Assembly (NCBI GenBank): GCA_948330435.1
Contig: CAOJBY010000001.1
Coordinates: forward strand, 186,001 to 250,000
DNA length: 64,000 bases
Direction: 5' to 3'
Source: an uncultured Lachnoclostridium sp.
GTDB taxonomy: Bacteria; Bacillota; Clostridia; Lachnospirales; Lachnospiraceae
In this document: piece after piece, positions 1 to 7,991 of the stretch
How the letters are laid out: each line of letters opens with the position of its first letter
Numbering within the stretch: position 1 is the first letter of the stretch
Program-made: the position numbers and the translations under genes
Notes under the pieces: model-generated
Seen by the model: the letters and a program-made list of their open reading frames with translations, nothing else
What the model was told of the DNA's origin: nothing
Database searches by the model: none

Positions 1-202
1 CTTCCTGCTCTCCAAAAAGGATCATATCCCGGTCTCTGCTTCCCTTATGGGATTTTGTAGTTCCACTTAAATAAACAGCTTCCAGAATATTTGTTTTTCC
101 CTGAGCATTATTTCCATAAAAAATATTTGTTTTTTTATCAAATATCAACTTTAACTCTCGGTAATTTCGGAAATTTTTAAGTTCTATGGATTGTATAATC
201 AT
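1..202 (-). CDS. recF: RecF, N-terminal part (cut by window edge)
   Basis: This is the start of the DNA repair and replication-restart ATPase RecF, which helps load RecA at gaps. Only about the first 67 residues are inside the window. The reading begins MIIQSIELKNFRNY and contains the Walker A stretch FYGNNAQGKTNILEAVYL, both typical of RecF. Its ATG (202-200) overlaps the TGA of the upstream S4 gene as ATGA, so the two are translationally coupled. The order dnaA-dnaN-S4-recF is the standard Firmicute origin operon, here on the minus strand. The rest of the gene lies left of position 1. Confidence 0.95.
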   Translation of the reverse strand, partial: MIIQSIELKNFRNYRELKLIFDKKTNIFYGNNAQGKTNILEAVYLSGTTKSHKGSRDRDMILFGEQE

Positions 203-408
203 ACTATCTTTATTTCCTGTCCATTATAAGAGAAAACATCACCAGTATGCAGCTTTTTTCCTCTCTGATATTCTGTTTTACCATTCACTTTTACTTTTCC
301 ATCTTGTATTACAAACTTTGCATCTACACCGGAATCCACCAATCCGGCCAATTTCAAAGCCTGACCCAACTTTATAAATTCATCACGAATCTGAATTTCT
401 TCCCTCAT
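199..408 (-). CDS. yaaA: S4-domain RNA-binding protein (YaaA type)
   Basis: A 69-residue S4-domain protein of the kind found between dnaN and recF in Firmicutes. The S4 core is visible as FIKLGQALKLAGLVDSGVDA followed by VKVNGKTEYQRGKKL, the usual RNA-binding helix-turn and beta-strand pattern. Family members are thought to bind ribosomal RNA and act in ribosome assembly; the exact role is not settled. It lies 14 nt downstream of dnaN and overlaps recF by 4 nt, so it is part of the dnaA-dnaN-recF operon. Length and position match the family. Confidence 0.9.
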   Translation of the reverse strand: MREEIQIRDEFIKLGQALKLAGLVDSGVDAKFVIQDGKVKVNGKTEYQRGKKLHTGDVFSYNGQEIKIV

Positions 409-422
409 TATTAATACATCCT

Positions 423-1535
423 TTAATTTACCGCACTATTGAAATTTACAGGCAATATCAGATAAATATAAGATTCCTGCTCATCCCGAATAAAACAAGG
501 TGCCTTTGGATTCACCATATAAAGAGTCACCATTTCATCATCAATTACACGAAGAGCATCAATCAAAAACTTAGGATTAAAGCCTATCAATATATCTTTT
601 CCCTCTTTCTCAATTACAATTTCCTCATTCATGGAACCAAGTCCCGATGTAATCTTTAAATGCATCTCCCCGTCTTCTACATGAATAATAATAGGCTTTT
701 TATCTCCTTCTTTTACAAGAAGTGTAGCACGATCAATACAATTCAAAAGTTCTTTTTTATTAATATTCACCTTTGTCTCATAATCGTTTGAAAGCATCTG
801 ATCTATTCGGAAATACTCTCCTTCAATCAGACGAGATACAACTACTGTATCATCAAATTCAAAAACAATATGATTTTTTGTAAAATAGATATGTACAAAT
901 GAATCTATCTCTCCGGAAAGAATTTTACTAATCTCCATAAGTGTTTTTCCCGGAACAATTACTTTTTTCGAATCATAGCTTTCTTTTAATTTCAGATTAC
1001 GGATAGAAACTCTATGACCATCCAGAGATACAACTTTAAGATTCTCATCCTTTAACTCAAAAAGTTCACCTGTCATCATTTTATTATTTTCATTATCTGA
1101 AATAGAAAAAATAGTTTGCTTGATAACCTCTTTTAAGCTAAACTGGGAAACCTCAATATATCCTTCTTTTTCAATATAAGGAAGATAGGAAAAATCTTCA
1201 CCTGATTTTCCTGAAATATTGAATTTAGCTTTTTCGCAGGTAATCTTTGTCTGAAAATTTTCATCTGTCTCAACGATTACATCGTTGTCAGGAAGTTTTC
1301 TTATAATTTCAGAAAATATTTTTGCATCAATGGCTACAATTCCTTTTTCCTGGATGTCTCCCTCTATGATCGTCTCTATTCCAAGTTCCATGTCATTGGA
1401 TGTTAATTTAATTTTATTTGTAGATGCATCAATTAAAATACATTCCAAAATAGACATTGTCGTTTTGGAGGGAACGGCTTTTAAAACAATGTTAACACCT
1501 TTCAGAAGATCTGTTTTTTTACAGATGAATTTCAT
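423..1535 (-). CDS. dnaN: DNA polymerase III sliding clamp (beta subunit)
   Basis: The 370-residue beta clamp encircles DNA and tethers the replicative polymerase. The protein starts MKFICKKTDLLKGVN and ends with the conserved clamp tail YIYLILPVNFN. A longer reading to 1577 exists, but the ATG at 1535 is preceded by AAAGGAG at a good distance and gives the normal length. It follows dnaA with a gap of about 260 nt that contains DnaA boxes, and precedes the S4 gene by 14 nt. The three-domain clamp length (about 366-380 aa) is respected. Confidence 0.97.
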   Translation of the reverse strand: MKFICKKTDLLKGVNIVLKAVPSKTTMSILECILIDASTNKIKLTSNDMELGIETIIEGDIQEKGIVAIDAKIFSEIIRKLPDNDVIVETDENFQTKITCEKAKFNISGKSGEDFSYLPYIEKEGYIEVSQFSLKEVIKQTIFSISDNENNKMMTGELFELKDENLKVVSLDGHRVSIRNLKLKESYDSKKVIVPGKTLMEISKILSGEIDSFVHIYFTKNHIVFEFDDTVVVSRLIEGEYFRIDQMLSNDYETKVNINKKELLNCIDRATLLVKEGDKKPIIIHVEDGEMHLKITSGLGSMNEEIVIEKEGKDILIGFNPKFLIDALRVIDDEMVTLYMVNPKAPCFIRDEQESYIYLILPVNFNSAVN

Positions 1536-1701
1536 AACGTGGAAAACTCCTTTCGTATGTATATATAGATAAAACAATCAGTAGTATTCTTAGTAGAGAC
1601 TGTGAATATGTTGAAAACTGATTTCAGCCCTTTAAATAAGGGATTTTTATAAAGGACAAGTATGTGAAAAACCTTTAAAAACCTCTGTATAACCAGGAAA
1701 G

Positions 1702-1761
1702 TTATACACCTATTTAAAAGTACTATAAAGTTTTACTATGGTTATCCATATATTATCCACA
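1702..1761. other. DnaA-box cluster between dnaA and dnaN (oriC part)
   Basis: The dnaA-dnaN gap (1536-1794) is AT-rich. It contains a perfect DnaA box TTATCCACA at 1753-1761, a one-mismatch box TTATCCATA at 1742-1750 and a weaker TTATACACC at 1702-1710. All three are in the same orientation, reading away from dnaN. In Bacillus-like origins this side carries the unwinding element, so this is probably half of a bipartite oriC. The boxes are seen; their function is inferred from family knowledge. Confidence 0.7.
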
Positions 1762-1794
1762 GATATATGAACATAATTATATTCAGATCTTATA

Positions 1795-3162
1795 TTAATT
1801 TGGATAGATCTTTTTCTTTAGAGTTTGAATGAGATGAAGAGTAGAATCATTGTTTTTCATTTCATTCGAAATTTTTTCAACTCCATGCATAACAGTTGTA
1901 TGATCTCTTCCTCCTAAAAGTTCTCCAATCATTTTATAAGAAGTTCCATGATTCTGGCAAAGATACATGGCAATTTGACGGGGGTATACAATATCTGCTG
2001 TTCTTTTTTTGCCTTTAAAGTCTTCAGGCTCTATATGAAAATGTTCTGCAACAATTTCAATAATCAGTTCCGGAGTTACTTTTCGGCTTTCTCCTGGAGA
2101 AATAATATCTTTAATAGCTTCTTCTGCCAAAACCATTTCAATAGGACGTTTCTCCAGAGTGGAAAGAGCAATCAGTCTATTAAAAGCACCCTCCAATTCA
2201 CGAATATTGGACTTTACATTGGTAGCTATGTAGGTGATGATATCATTGTCAATATGGTATCCCTCCAGTTCTTCTTTTTTTCGAAGAATTGCCATACGTG
2301 TCTCAAAATCAGGGGAAGAGATGTCGGCGATCAGGCCGCATTCAAACCGGGTTCTAAGACGTTCCTCCAGAGTCTCAATATCCTTTGGAGGACGATCACT
2401 GGAAATTATAATCTGTTTGTTTGCATTGTGAAGGGAATTGAAAGTATGGAAGAATTCTTCCTGTGTACTTTCTTTTCCTATGATAAATTGTACGTCGTCA
2501 ATGAGCAGTACATCAATATTCCGATATTTTTCTCTGAACTTTGTCATACCAGTCGGATCACCGGCACGAAGAGTTTCAATTAATTCGTTGGTAAAGTATT
2601 CACTGGTGACATAGAGAACTTTCATATTGGGGTTTAAACTCAGTATATGGTTTGCAATGGCATGCATCAGATGTGTTTTTCCAAGTCCCACTCCTCCATG
2701 AAGAAAGAGAGGATTGTAAACAATTCCTGGTGTTTCTGCAACAGCAAGAGATGCTGCATGAGCAAACTTATTGTTATTACCTACAACAAAGGTATCAAAG
2801 GTATATTTTGTATTGATACTGGTGTTTTCTGGAATAATGTTAGCAGGTATAGGTTTTCGGTTGAAAGAAGTAATTGGTTTTTCTTTTTTCTTGTCAAGTA
2901 TATGGGCTTCTTCCTCCGTAATAAATTCAATCTCATACTTTTCCCCGGTAAATTCTGCAACAGCTACATAAATGGGGATCTTAAATTTGGAATTTAAGTA
3001 GGTAACCATCTGATCTACAGGCACAATGATCCGTATGGTATGATCCTGAATGCTGTGTATCTTTAATGGAAGAAGCCATGTTTCAAAGGAAACATCAGAA
3101 AGCTCATGTTCCTTTCGAATATGCTCCAATATGTCGTTCCATTTATCTAAAATCAAATTCAT
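1795..3162 (-). CDS. dnaA: Chromosomal replication initiator DnaA
   Basis: A 455-residue AAA+ initiator that binds DnaA boxes and opens the origin. Visible parts are the N-terminal interaction domain (MNLILDKWNDILEHIRKEHE), Walker A in FLHGGVGLGKTHLM, Walker B LLIDDVQF, and the C-terminal DNA-binding helix with the signature GGRDHTTVMHGVEKI. The open frame extends to 3474, but the ATG at 3162 has an AAGGAG site and gives the usual length; the extension would run into the origin boxes. A sigma-A-like promoter lies at 3215-3243. It is divergent from rpmH, as in most Firmicutes. Confidence 0.97.
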   Translation of the reverse strand: MNLILDKWNDILEHIRKEHELSDVSFETWLLPLKIHSIQDHTIRIIVPVDQMVTYLNSKFKIPIYVAVAEFTGEKYEIEFITEEEAHILDKKKEKPITSFNRKPIPANIIPENTSINTKYTFDTFVVGNNNKFAHAASLAVAETPGIVYNPLFLHGGVGLGKTHLMHAIANHILSLNPNMKVLYVTSEYFTNELIETLRAGDPTGMTKFREKYRNIDVLLIDDVQFIIGKESTQEEFFHTFNSLHNANKQIIISSDRPPKDIETLEERLRTRFECGLIADISSPDFETRMAILRKKEELEGYHIDNDIITYIATNVKSNIRELEGAFNRLIALSTLEKRPIEMVLAEEAIKDIISPGESRKVTPELIIEIVAEHFHIEPEDFKGKKRTADIVYPRQIAMYLCQNHGTSYKMIGELLGGRDHTTVMHGVEKISNEMKNNDSTLHLIQTLKKKIYPN

Positions 3163-3214
3163 TATCGTACTTCTCCTTAAACAACCTGTAAAAAAGCATG
3201 TGACCCTATATTCA

Positions 3215-3243
3215 ATAATATAACAAATACTTTTTTTGATCAA
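3215..3243 (-). promoter_or_regulatory. dnaA promoter candidate
   Basis: On the minus strand a TTGATC box (3243-3238) and a TATTAT box (3220-3215) are separated by 17 nt. They lie 53 nt upstream of the dnaA ATG. DnaA boxes at 3264-3306 lie just upstream, which would allow autoregulation by DnaA. Confidence 0.55.
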
Positions 3244-3263
3244 GAAAAAAAGAAAAATTCCAT

Positions 3264-3306
3264 TTTTCCACATATTATCAACAACTTGTCCACATATTGT
3301 GGATAA
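3264..3306. other. DnaA-box cluster upstream of dnaA (oriC part)
   Basis: Four DnaA-box-like 9-mers are packed in 43 bp: TTTTCCACA (3264-3272), TTATCAACA (3275-3283), TTGTCCACA (3286-3294) and, on the opposite strand, a perfect TTATCCACA (3306-3298). With the boxes downstream of dnaA this gives the bipartite origin layout known from B. subtilis. Box matches are direct observation; origin activity is inferred. Confidence 0.75.
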
Positions 3307-3367
3307 TAATTTTTTTATAACAAGATAGGGTTTAAAATCTGAAATATGAAAAAAGCCCGTAAATTGC

Positions 3368-3396
3368 TTGACTTTATGGGCTTTTCCGAATATAAT
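3368..3396 (+). promoter_or_regulatory. rpmH promoter inside an inverted repeat
   Basis: TTGACT (3368-3373) and TATAAT (3391-3396) are 17 nt apart, 38 nt before the rpmH start. The -35 box sits in the loop of a 13-bp inverted repeat with arms 3351-3363 and 3373-3385 and one G:T pair. This repeat may be a regulator site or a short transcript end signal for the dnaA-side region. Confidence 0.75.
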
Positions 3397-3434
3397 TAAA
3401 ACAATGTTTTTTAGAAGAGGAGGTGCCTTTAGCG

Positions 3435-3569
3435 ATGAAAATGACATTTCAGCCGAAGAAGAAGTCCAGAGCACGTGTTCATGGATTCAGAGCCAGAATG
3501 AGTACACCTGGCGGAAGAAAAGTATTGGCAGCAAGAAGATTAAAAGGAAGAAAAAAATTGTCAGCGTAG
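3435..3569 (+). CDS. rpmH: 50S ribosomal protein L34
   Basis: A 44-residue, very basic protein beginning [18 protein letters not shown] and ending GRKKLSA, the classic L34 pattern with [15 protein letters not shown] in the middle. An AGGAGGTG ribosome site lies 9 nt upstream. It is the first gene right of the origin and divergent from dnaA. A terminator-like hairpin starts at the stop codon, so part of the transcription probably ends before rnpA, giving the excess of L34 over RNase P protein. Confidence 0.97.
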   Translation: MKMTFQPKKKSRARVHGFRARMSTPGGRKVLAARRLKGRKKLSA

Positions 3570-3592
3570 GCCGCATATATGTGGCCTTTTTT
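3568..3592 (+). terminator. Hairpin terminator/attenuator after rpmH
   Basis: Arms AGGCC-CATATATG-GGCCT form a compact stem beginning at the rpmH stop codon, followed by TTTTTTCC. It is probably an attenuator between rpmH and rnpA, since no separate rnpA promoter is obvious. Confidence 0.7.
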
Positions 3593-3680
3593 CCTTAATC
3601 TGCACATGCTTTCTGTGCATAAGGGTATGTCCCCAGGGTGTTTCCTTAACTTGCACATATTTTTGTGCATAAGGGTATGC
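3591..3680 (+). repeat. Two direct copies of a 39-40 nt hairpin unit before rnpA
   Basis: Two near-identical units, 3591-3630 and 3642-3680, both read TTCCTTAA, then a TGCACA / TGTGCA inverted pair, then TAAGGGTATG. Each can form a small stem-loop in the rnpA leader. I know of no named element matching this. Confidence 0.7.
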
Positions 3681-3704
3681 CACATTTTTTGGTGTGGAGG
3701 AGAT

Positions 3705-4052
3705 ATGAAGTATCCTCATTCGGAATCGTTGAAAAAGAACAGGGATTTTCAGCTTATTTATAAGGAAGGGAGATCCCGTGCAAATCGTTATTTAGTGCTT
3801 TATGTGAGAGAAAATGGTCTCACAAAGAATCGGTTTGGGGTTTCTGTTAGTAAAAAAGTAGGAAATAGCGTAGTGAGACACAGAATAACACGGCTGGTTC
3901 GGGAAAGCTACCGACTGCATGAAGAGATGTTTAATAGTGGTTTGGACATGGCAGTCATCGCAAGAGTGAATGCAAAAGGGAGAAGCTTTAAGGAGATTAA
4001 CAACGCATTGTTACACTTGGGAAGTCTTCAGGGAGTTTTAAAAGAAAAATGA
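3705..4052 (+). CDS. rnpA: Ribonuclease P protein component
   Basis: A 115-residue basic protein that binds RNase P RNA and assists 5' maturation of tRNA precursors. It begins [22 protein letters not shown] and has the signature [25 protein letters not shown], the RNR helix of the family. The open frame runs back to 3579 through the leader repeats, but the ATG at 3705 follows GTGGAGGAG and gives the normal length. It overlaps yidD by 4 nt (ATGA). The order rpmH-rnpA-yidD-yidC is standard. Confidence 0.96.
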   Translation: MKYPHSESLKKNRDFQLIYKEGRSRANRYLVLYVRENGLTKNRFGVSVSKKVGNSVVRHRITRLVRESYRLHEEMFNSGLDMAVIARVNAKGRSFKEINNALLHLGSLQGVLKEK

Positions 4053-4258
4053 AAATGATATTGATCAAAATGATTCAATTTTATCAGAGATATCTATCAC
4101 CTATGAAAAGCACAAAATGCCCTTATATTCCAAGCTGTTCACAGTATGGCCTGGAGGCCATAGAAAAACATGGGGCCATAAAAGGAAGTATTTTGGCTGC
4201 ATGGAGGATTCTAAGGTGTAATCCCTTTTCTAAGGGAGGATATGATCCGGTACCATAA
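4049..4258 (+). CDS. yidD: Membrane protein insertion efficiency factor YidD
   Basis: A 69-residue protein with the family motif [31 protein letters not shown] and a C-terminal [14 protein letters not shown]. YidD proteins have an amphipathic N-terminal helix and help YidC-dependent insertion. It overlaps rnpA and is 14 nt before yidC, so it is co-translated with them. Length and the conserved cysteines (CPYIPSC, RC) match the family. Confidence 0.95.
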   Translation: MKMILIKMIQFYQRYLSPMKSTKCPYIPSCSQYGLEAIEKHGAIKGSILAAWRILRCNPFSKGGYDPVP

Positions 4259-4272
4259 GGAGGATTTTTTCA

Positions 4273-5559
4273 TTGACAGGTTTATTTTTGACACAGAACA
4301 GCACATTTCTTCTGGGAGATATTGCAAGGATTTTAGGTTGGATTATCAATGCAATCTTTAATTTTCTTGAGTCTGTCGGAATTTCAAATGTAGGCGTTGC
4401 TATTATTTTATTTACCATTATTGTGTACATGCTGATGATTCCCCTGACTTATAAGCAGCAGAAGTTCTCCAGGATGTCCGTAAAGATGAATCCGGAGATT
4501 CAGGCGATTCAGAAGAAGTACAAAGGAAAGCAGGATCAGGCATCTATGCTGAAGATGCAGGATGAGACAAAGGCCGTATATGCCAAGTACGGTACGTCAC
4601 CTACGGGAACCTGTCTTCCCATGCTGATTCAGTTTCCGGTGTTGATTGCCGTATATCGGGTGGTGTATGCCATTCCCGCTTATATTGAGAAGATTAAGCT
4701 GGCTTATTATCCGCTGGTTACGGACTTATTGAATACTTCTGGCGGCACGGAATTTATCAAGGGATTAAAAAGTGCCGCTACTTTCAAGAAGCAGTTCCAG
4801 AGCCAGGGTGTTGCATTGGAGAATACCATTATTGATGTATTGAATAAGGCGAGTACGTCAGAATGGGAAAGTATTGCCGGACAATTTCCAAGTTTAGGCG
4901 GTGTTATAGAAAGTACCCAGAATACTTTAAGTGGGTTTAACAGCTTTTTAGGTTTGAATATTGTAAATTCTCCCTGGTATAGTATTAAGGAATTTTTCTC
5001 AGAGGGGAATTATCTCTGGGTAGTTATTGCACTTTTGATTCCTGTTTTGGCAGGACTTAGCCAATGGTTCAGCCTTAAGCTGATGCCTCAGGCAGCGGCA
5101 GGTGCGGATGGCGAGAATAATGAGATGATGCAGTCCATGAAGATGATGAATAACTTCATGCCTCTCATGTCCGTATATTTCTGTGCTATTCTTCCTGTAG
5201 GTGTGGGACTTTACTGGATTATGAGTGCGGTTGTCCGTACTGTTCAGCAGCTTGTAATTAATAAGCAGTTGAGTAAGATGGATATTGACGAAGAGATTAA
5301 GAAGAATATAGAAGCTTATAATAGAAAGAGGGAGAAGAATGGTCTTCCTCCGGAAAAGCTAAATACCGTTGCAAGGACAAGTACCAGAAATGTGGAATCT
5401 ACAAAGAGAGAGATTACTTCTGAGGAGCGTCAGAAAGCAATTCAGGATTCCACAGCTTACTATAATAAAGGAACTGCAAAACCGGGAAGCCTGGCTGCAA
5501 AGGCCAGAATGGTAGAGCAGTATAACGAGAAGAACGATAAGAAGAATAAAAATAAATAA
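4273..5559 (+). CDS. yidC: Membrane protein insertase YidC/OxaA
   Basis: A 428-residue polytopic membrane insertase. Hydrophobic segments are at about residues 35-57, 110-130, 245-262 and 295-325, with the conserved start of the core domain MLMIPLTYKQQKFSRMSVKM. The C-terminus is long and basic (KKNIEAYNRKREK to NEKNDKKNKNK), as in Gram-positive YidC where it contacts the ribosome. The start is TTG at 4273, supported by AAGGAGG 9 nt upstream; no ATG fits. The region around residues 150-240 is an extracellular insertion typical of clostridial members. Confidence 0.93.
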   Translation: MTGLFLTQNSTFLLGDIARILGWIINAIFNFLESVGISNVGVAIILFTIIVYMLMIPLTYKQQKFSRMSVKMNPEIQAIQKKYKGKQDQASMLKMQDETKAVYAKYGTSPTGTCLPMLIQFPVLIAVYRVVYAIPAYIEKIKLAYYPLVTDLLNTSGGTEFIKGLKSAATFKKQFQSQGVALENTIIDVLNKASTSEWESIAGQFPSLGGVIESTQNTLSGFNSFLGLNIVNSPWYSIKEFFSEGNYLWVVIALLIPVLAGLSQWFSLKLMPQAAAGADGENNEMMQSMKMMNNFMPLMSVYFCAILPVGVGLYWIMSAVVRTVQQLVINKQLSKMDIDEEIKKNIEAYNRKREKNGLPPEKLNTVARTSTRNVESTKREITSEERQKAIQDSTAYYNKGTAKPGSLAAKARMVEQYNEKNDKKNKNK

Positions 5560-5577
5560 GAAGTGGGGGTTTGCAAT

Positions 5578-6516
5578 ATGGAATATATTGAGGTTTCCGC
5601 AAAAACCGTTGATGATGCTGTTTTAGAAGCCGCAATTAAGTTTGGAACTACCAGAGATAAGGTTGCGTATGAAGTAATTTCTCAGGGAAGTGCAGGATTT
5701 CTTGGAATAGGAAGTAAAAAGGCTGTTATTAAGGCTCATGTTCGAACAGAAGAAGAGGTTCAGGCTTCTAAAAAGGCTGAAAAGGAAGTTGAAAAGATTC
5801 TGGAGAAAGTGAACGAAAAGTCTGCTCCAAAACAGGCTGTTCCGGAAACGAAAAAAGAAGTTAAGCCGGAAGTTAGGAAAGAGATTAAAAAGGAAGTAAA
5901 AAAAGAACCGGCTGCAATAGAAAAGCCAATGAAAGCTGAAAAGACAGAAGAGCCAAAGAAAGAGGATAAGCCTGAAAAATTGATTGAGATTGATACGGCA
6001 CCTGTAAAGGAATTCTTAGATAAAGTATTTTTGGCTATGGATATGAAAGTTCAGGTAACGGTAACTGCCAATCCAAAGGATCATGAGATGAATGTTGATC
6101 TTGAGGGAGAGGACATGGGTGTCCTTATTGGAAAAAGGGGACAGACATTGGATTCTCTTCAATATCTGGCAAGTCTTGTGGCAAATAAGAGCAGTGAGGA
6201 TTATATCCGTGTTAAGGTAGATACGGAGAATTATCGTGAAAGACGGCGTGCGACCTTAGAGAATCTGGCAAAGAATATTTCTCATAAGGTGAAGAGAACA
6301 AGGAAGCCTGTTTCTTTGGAGCCTATGAATCCCTATGAGCGTAGGGTTATTCATTCGGCTCTTCAGAATGATAAGTTTGTATGCACCCACAGTGAAGGGG
6401 AAGAGCCTTATCGCAGAGTTGTTGTTACCTTAAGGGAAGGCGTACGTTTAGACAATAATTATAACGGAAGAAATCGAAATCGTTATAATCGGAATTATAA
6501 GAAAAAGGAACGCTAA
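5578..6516 (+). CDS. jag: RNA-binding protein Jag/KhpB (Jag_N, KH, R3H)
   Basis: A 312-residue RNA-binding protein. The Jag N-terminal domain covers about residues 1-52 (MEYIEVSAKTVDDAV to GSKKAVI). A Lys/Glu-rich, low-complexity linker runs to about residue 135. The KH domain has GVLIGKRGQTLDSLQYL, and the R3H domain has NPYERRVIHSALQ and EPYRRVVVTL. In other Firmicutes it pairs with KhpA and affects cell elongation and sporulation. The ATG at 5578 after AGTGGGGG is preferred over a GTG at 5563. Its stop codon sits in the loop of the terminator hairpin. Confidence 0.94.
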   Translation: MEYIEVSAKTVDDAVLEAAIKFGTTRDKVAYEVISQGSAGFLGIGSKKAVIKAHVRTEEEVQASKKAEKEVEKILEKVNEKSAPKQAVPETKKEVKPEVRKEIKKEVKKEPAAIEKPMKAEKTEEPKKEDKPEKLIEIDTAPVKEFLDKVFLAMDMKVQVTVTANPKDHEMNVDLEGEDMGVLIGKRGQTLDSLQYLASLVANKSSEDYIRVKVDTENYRERRRATLENLAKNISHKVKRTRKPVSLEPMNPYERRVIHSALQNDKFVCTHSEGEEPYRRVVVTLREGVRLDNNYNGRNRNRYNRNYKKKER

Positions 6517-6530
6517 GGCGTTCCTTTTTG
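6503..6530 (+). terminator. Terminator overlapping the jag stop codon
   Basis: GGAACGC-TAA-GGCGTTCC followed by TTTTT. The TAA in the loop is the jag stop codon. It separates the rpmH-jag group from mnmE. Confidence 0.85.
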
Positions 6531-6558
6531 TAACAGGTTAAGAGAGAGGTAATGCTGC

Positions 6559-7935
6559 ATGAATCGGGATACCATAGTAGCGGCAGCTACAGCCATGTCA
6601 AGTGCGGGAATCGGAATTATACGCATCAGCGGGGAGGATTCCTTTCTGATTTTAGATCGTATCTTTCGTTCCAAAAATCCGGAGAAAAATATTTTGGAAC
6701 AGCCCTCTTATACCATTCATTATGGAATGATTTACGATGAAGAGGAATTGTTGGATGAAGTAATTGTCCTTTTGATGAAAGGTCCTCATAGCTATACAGC
6801 AGAAGATACGGTTGAGATTGATTGTCATGGTGGAATACTGGTTATGCGTCGAATTTTGGAGACTGTATTAAAGCAGGGAGCGAGGCCGGCGGAACCAGGG
6901 GAGTTTACAAAGCGTGCTTTTTTGAATGGAAGAATTGATCTTTCCCAGGCGGAAGCAGTGATGGATGTGATACAGGCTAAGAATGAATTAGCTTTGCAGA
7001 GTTCCGTATCACAGTTAAAAGGATCTGTAAGCGAAAAGATACATTCTTTTCGGGAACAGATTTTATATGAGACAGCTTTTTTGGAATCAGCATTGGATGA
7101 TCCGGAACATATCAGTTTAGATGGCTATGCAGAAAAGCTTTCTAATATTATCAGGAAAATTGGTTCAGAACTTGAGACCTTGATCCATACTTTTGAAAAT
7201 GGAAGAATTGTAAAAGAGGGAATTAAGACAGTCATTTTAGGAAAACCAAATGCGGGAAAATCTTCTCTTTTAAATGCTCTTTTGGGGGAGGATCGGGCGA
7301 TTGTAACAGATATAGCTGGAACGACCCGTGATATTTTGGAGGAGCAGCTTTATTTGGATGGAGTTACTTTGAATATTTTAGATACTGCAGGAATTCGTAA
7401 AACAAAAGATATGGTGGAGCAGATTGGTGTCAGCAGGGCAAAGGAGCAGGCAGAGGCCGCAGATTTGATTCTTTATGTGGTAGACAGTTCCTGTAGTTTA
7501 AATGAAAATGATGAGGAAATTTTAGAACTTTTAAAAGGAAAAAAAGGAATTGTTTTATTAAATAAATCTGATTTGAAAGCTGCGGTAACAGAAAAGATGA
7601 TTGCTGAGAAAACGGATCATCCTGTTATTTCTATTTCAGCTAAAAATGGGTTTGGACTAAAAGAATTAGAAGAAGCAATCCAGAACTTATTTTTTCAGGG
7701 AAGAATTTCCTTTAATGATGAACTTGTCATTACAAATGTCCGTCATAAAGTAGCTTTGGAAGAAGCCAGAAAAAGTCTTTTGATGGTTGAAAATAGTATT
7801 AAGCTTCAGATGCCTGAGGATTTTTATACCATTGATTTAATGGGAGCTTATATGTCTCTTGGACAGATAATTGGTGAAGAGATGGGTGAGGATTTGGTTC
7901 AGGAGATTTTTAGTAAGTTTTGCATGGGAAAATAA
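6559..7935 (+). CDS. mnmE: tRNA modification GTPase MnmE
   Basis: A 458-residue GTPase which, with MnmG, makes the 5-carboxymethylaminomethyl group on wobble U34. The N-terminal folate-binding domain begins [20 protein letters not shown]. The G domain has GKPNAGKSS (G1), DIAGTTRD (G2), DTAG (G3) and NKSD (G4). The protein ends FCMGK, the CxGK tail of the family. An AGAGAGGT site lies 8 nt before the ATG. It is followed directly by mnmG and rsmG, the usual Firmicute origin block. Confidence 0.97.
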   Translation: MNRDTIVAAATAMSSAGIGIIRISGEDSFLILDRIFRSKNPEKNILEQPSYTIHYGMIYDEEELLDEVIVLLMKGPHSYTAEDTVEIDCHGGILVMRRILETVLKQGARPAEPGEFTKRAFLNGRIDLSQAEAVMDVIQAKNELALQSSVSQLKGSVSEKIHSFREQILYETAFLESALDDPEHISLDGYAEKLSNIIRKIGSELETLIHTFENGRIVKEGIKTVILGKPNAGKSSLLNALLGEDRAIVTDIAGTTRDILEEQLYLDGVTLNILDTAGIRKTKDMVEQIGVSRAKEQAEAADLILYVVDSSCSLNENDEEILELLKGKKGIVLLNKSDLKAAVTEKMIAEKTDHPVISISAKNGFGLKELEEAIQNLFFQGRISFNDELVITNVRHKVALEEARKSLLMVENSIKLQMPEDFYTIDLMGAYMSLGQIIGEEMGEDLVQEIFSKFCMGK

Positions 7936-7991
7936 GAGTTACTTTTCATAAGCTTTTGTGTCTGAATAAAATGAAAGGAATGGACATAAAG

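Noticed and set aside
3163..3474. A 104-residue N-terminal extension of dnaA
   Set aside because: The frame is open only because it crosses the origin region; it would include the DnaA boxes and lacks a ribosome site. The ATG at 3162 gives the normal protein.
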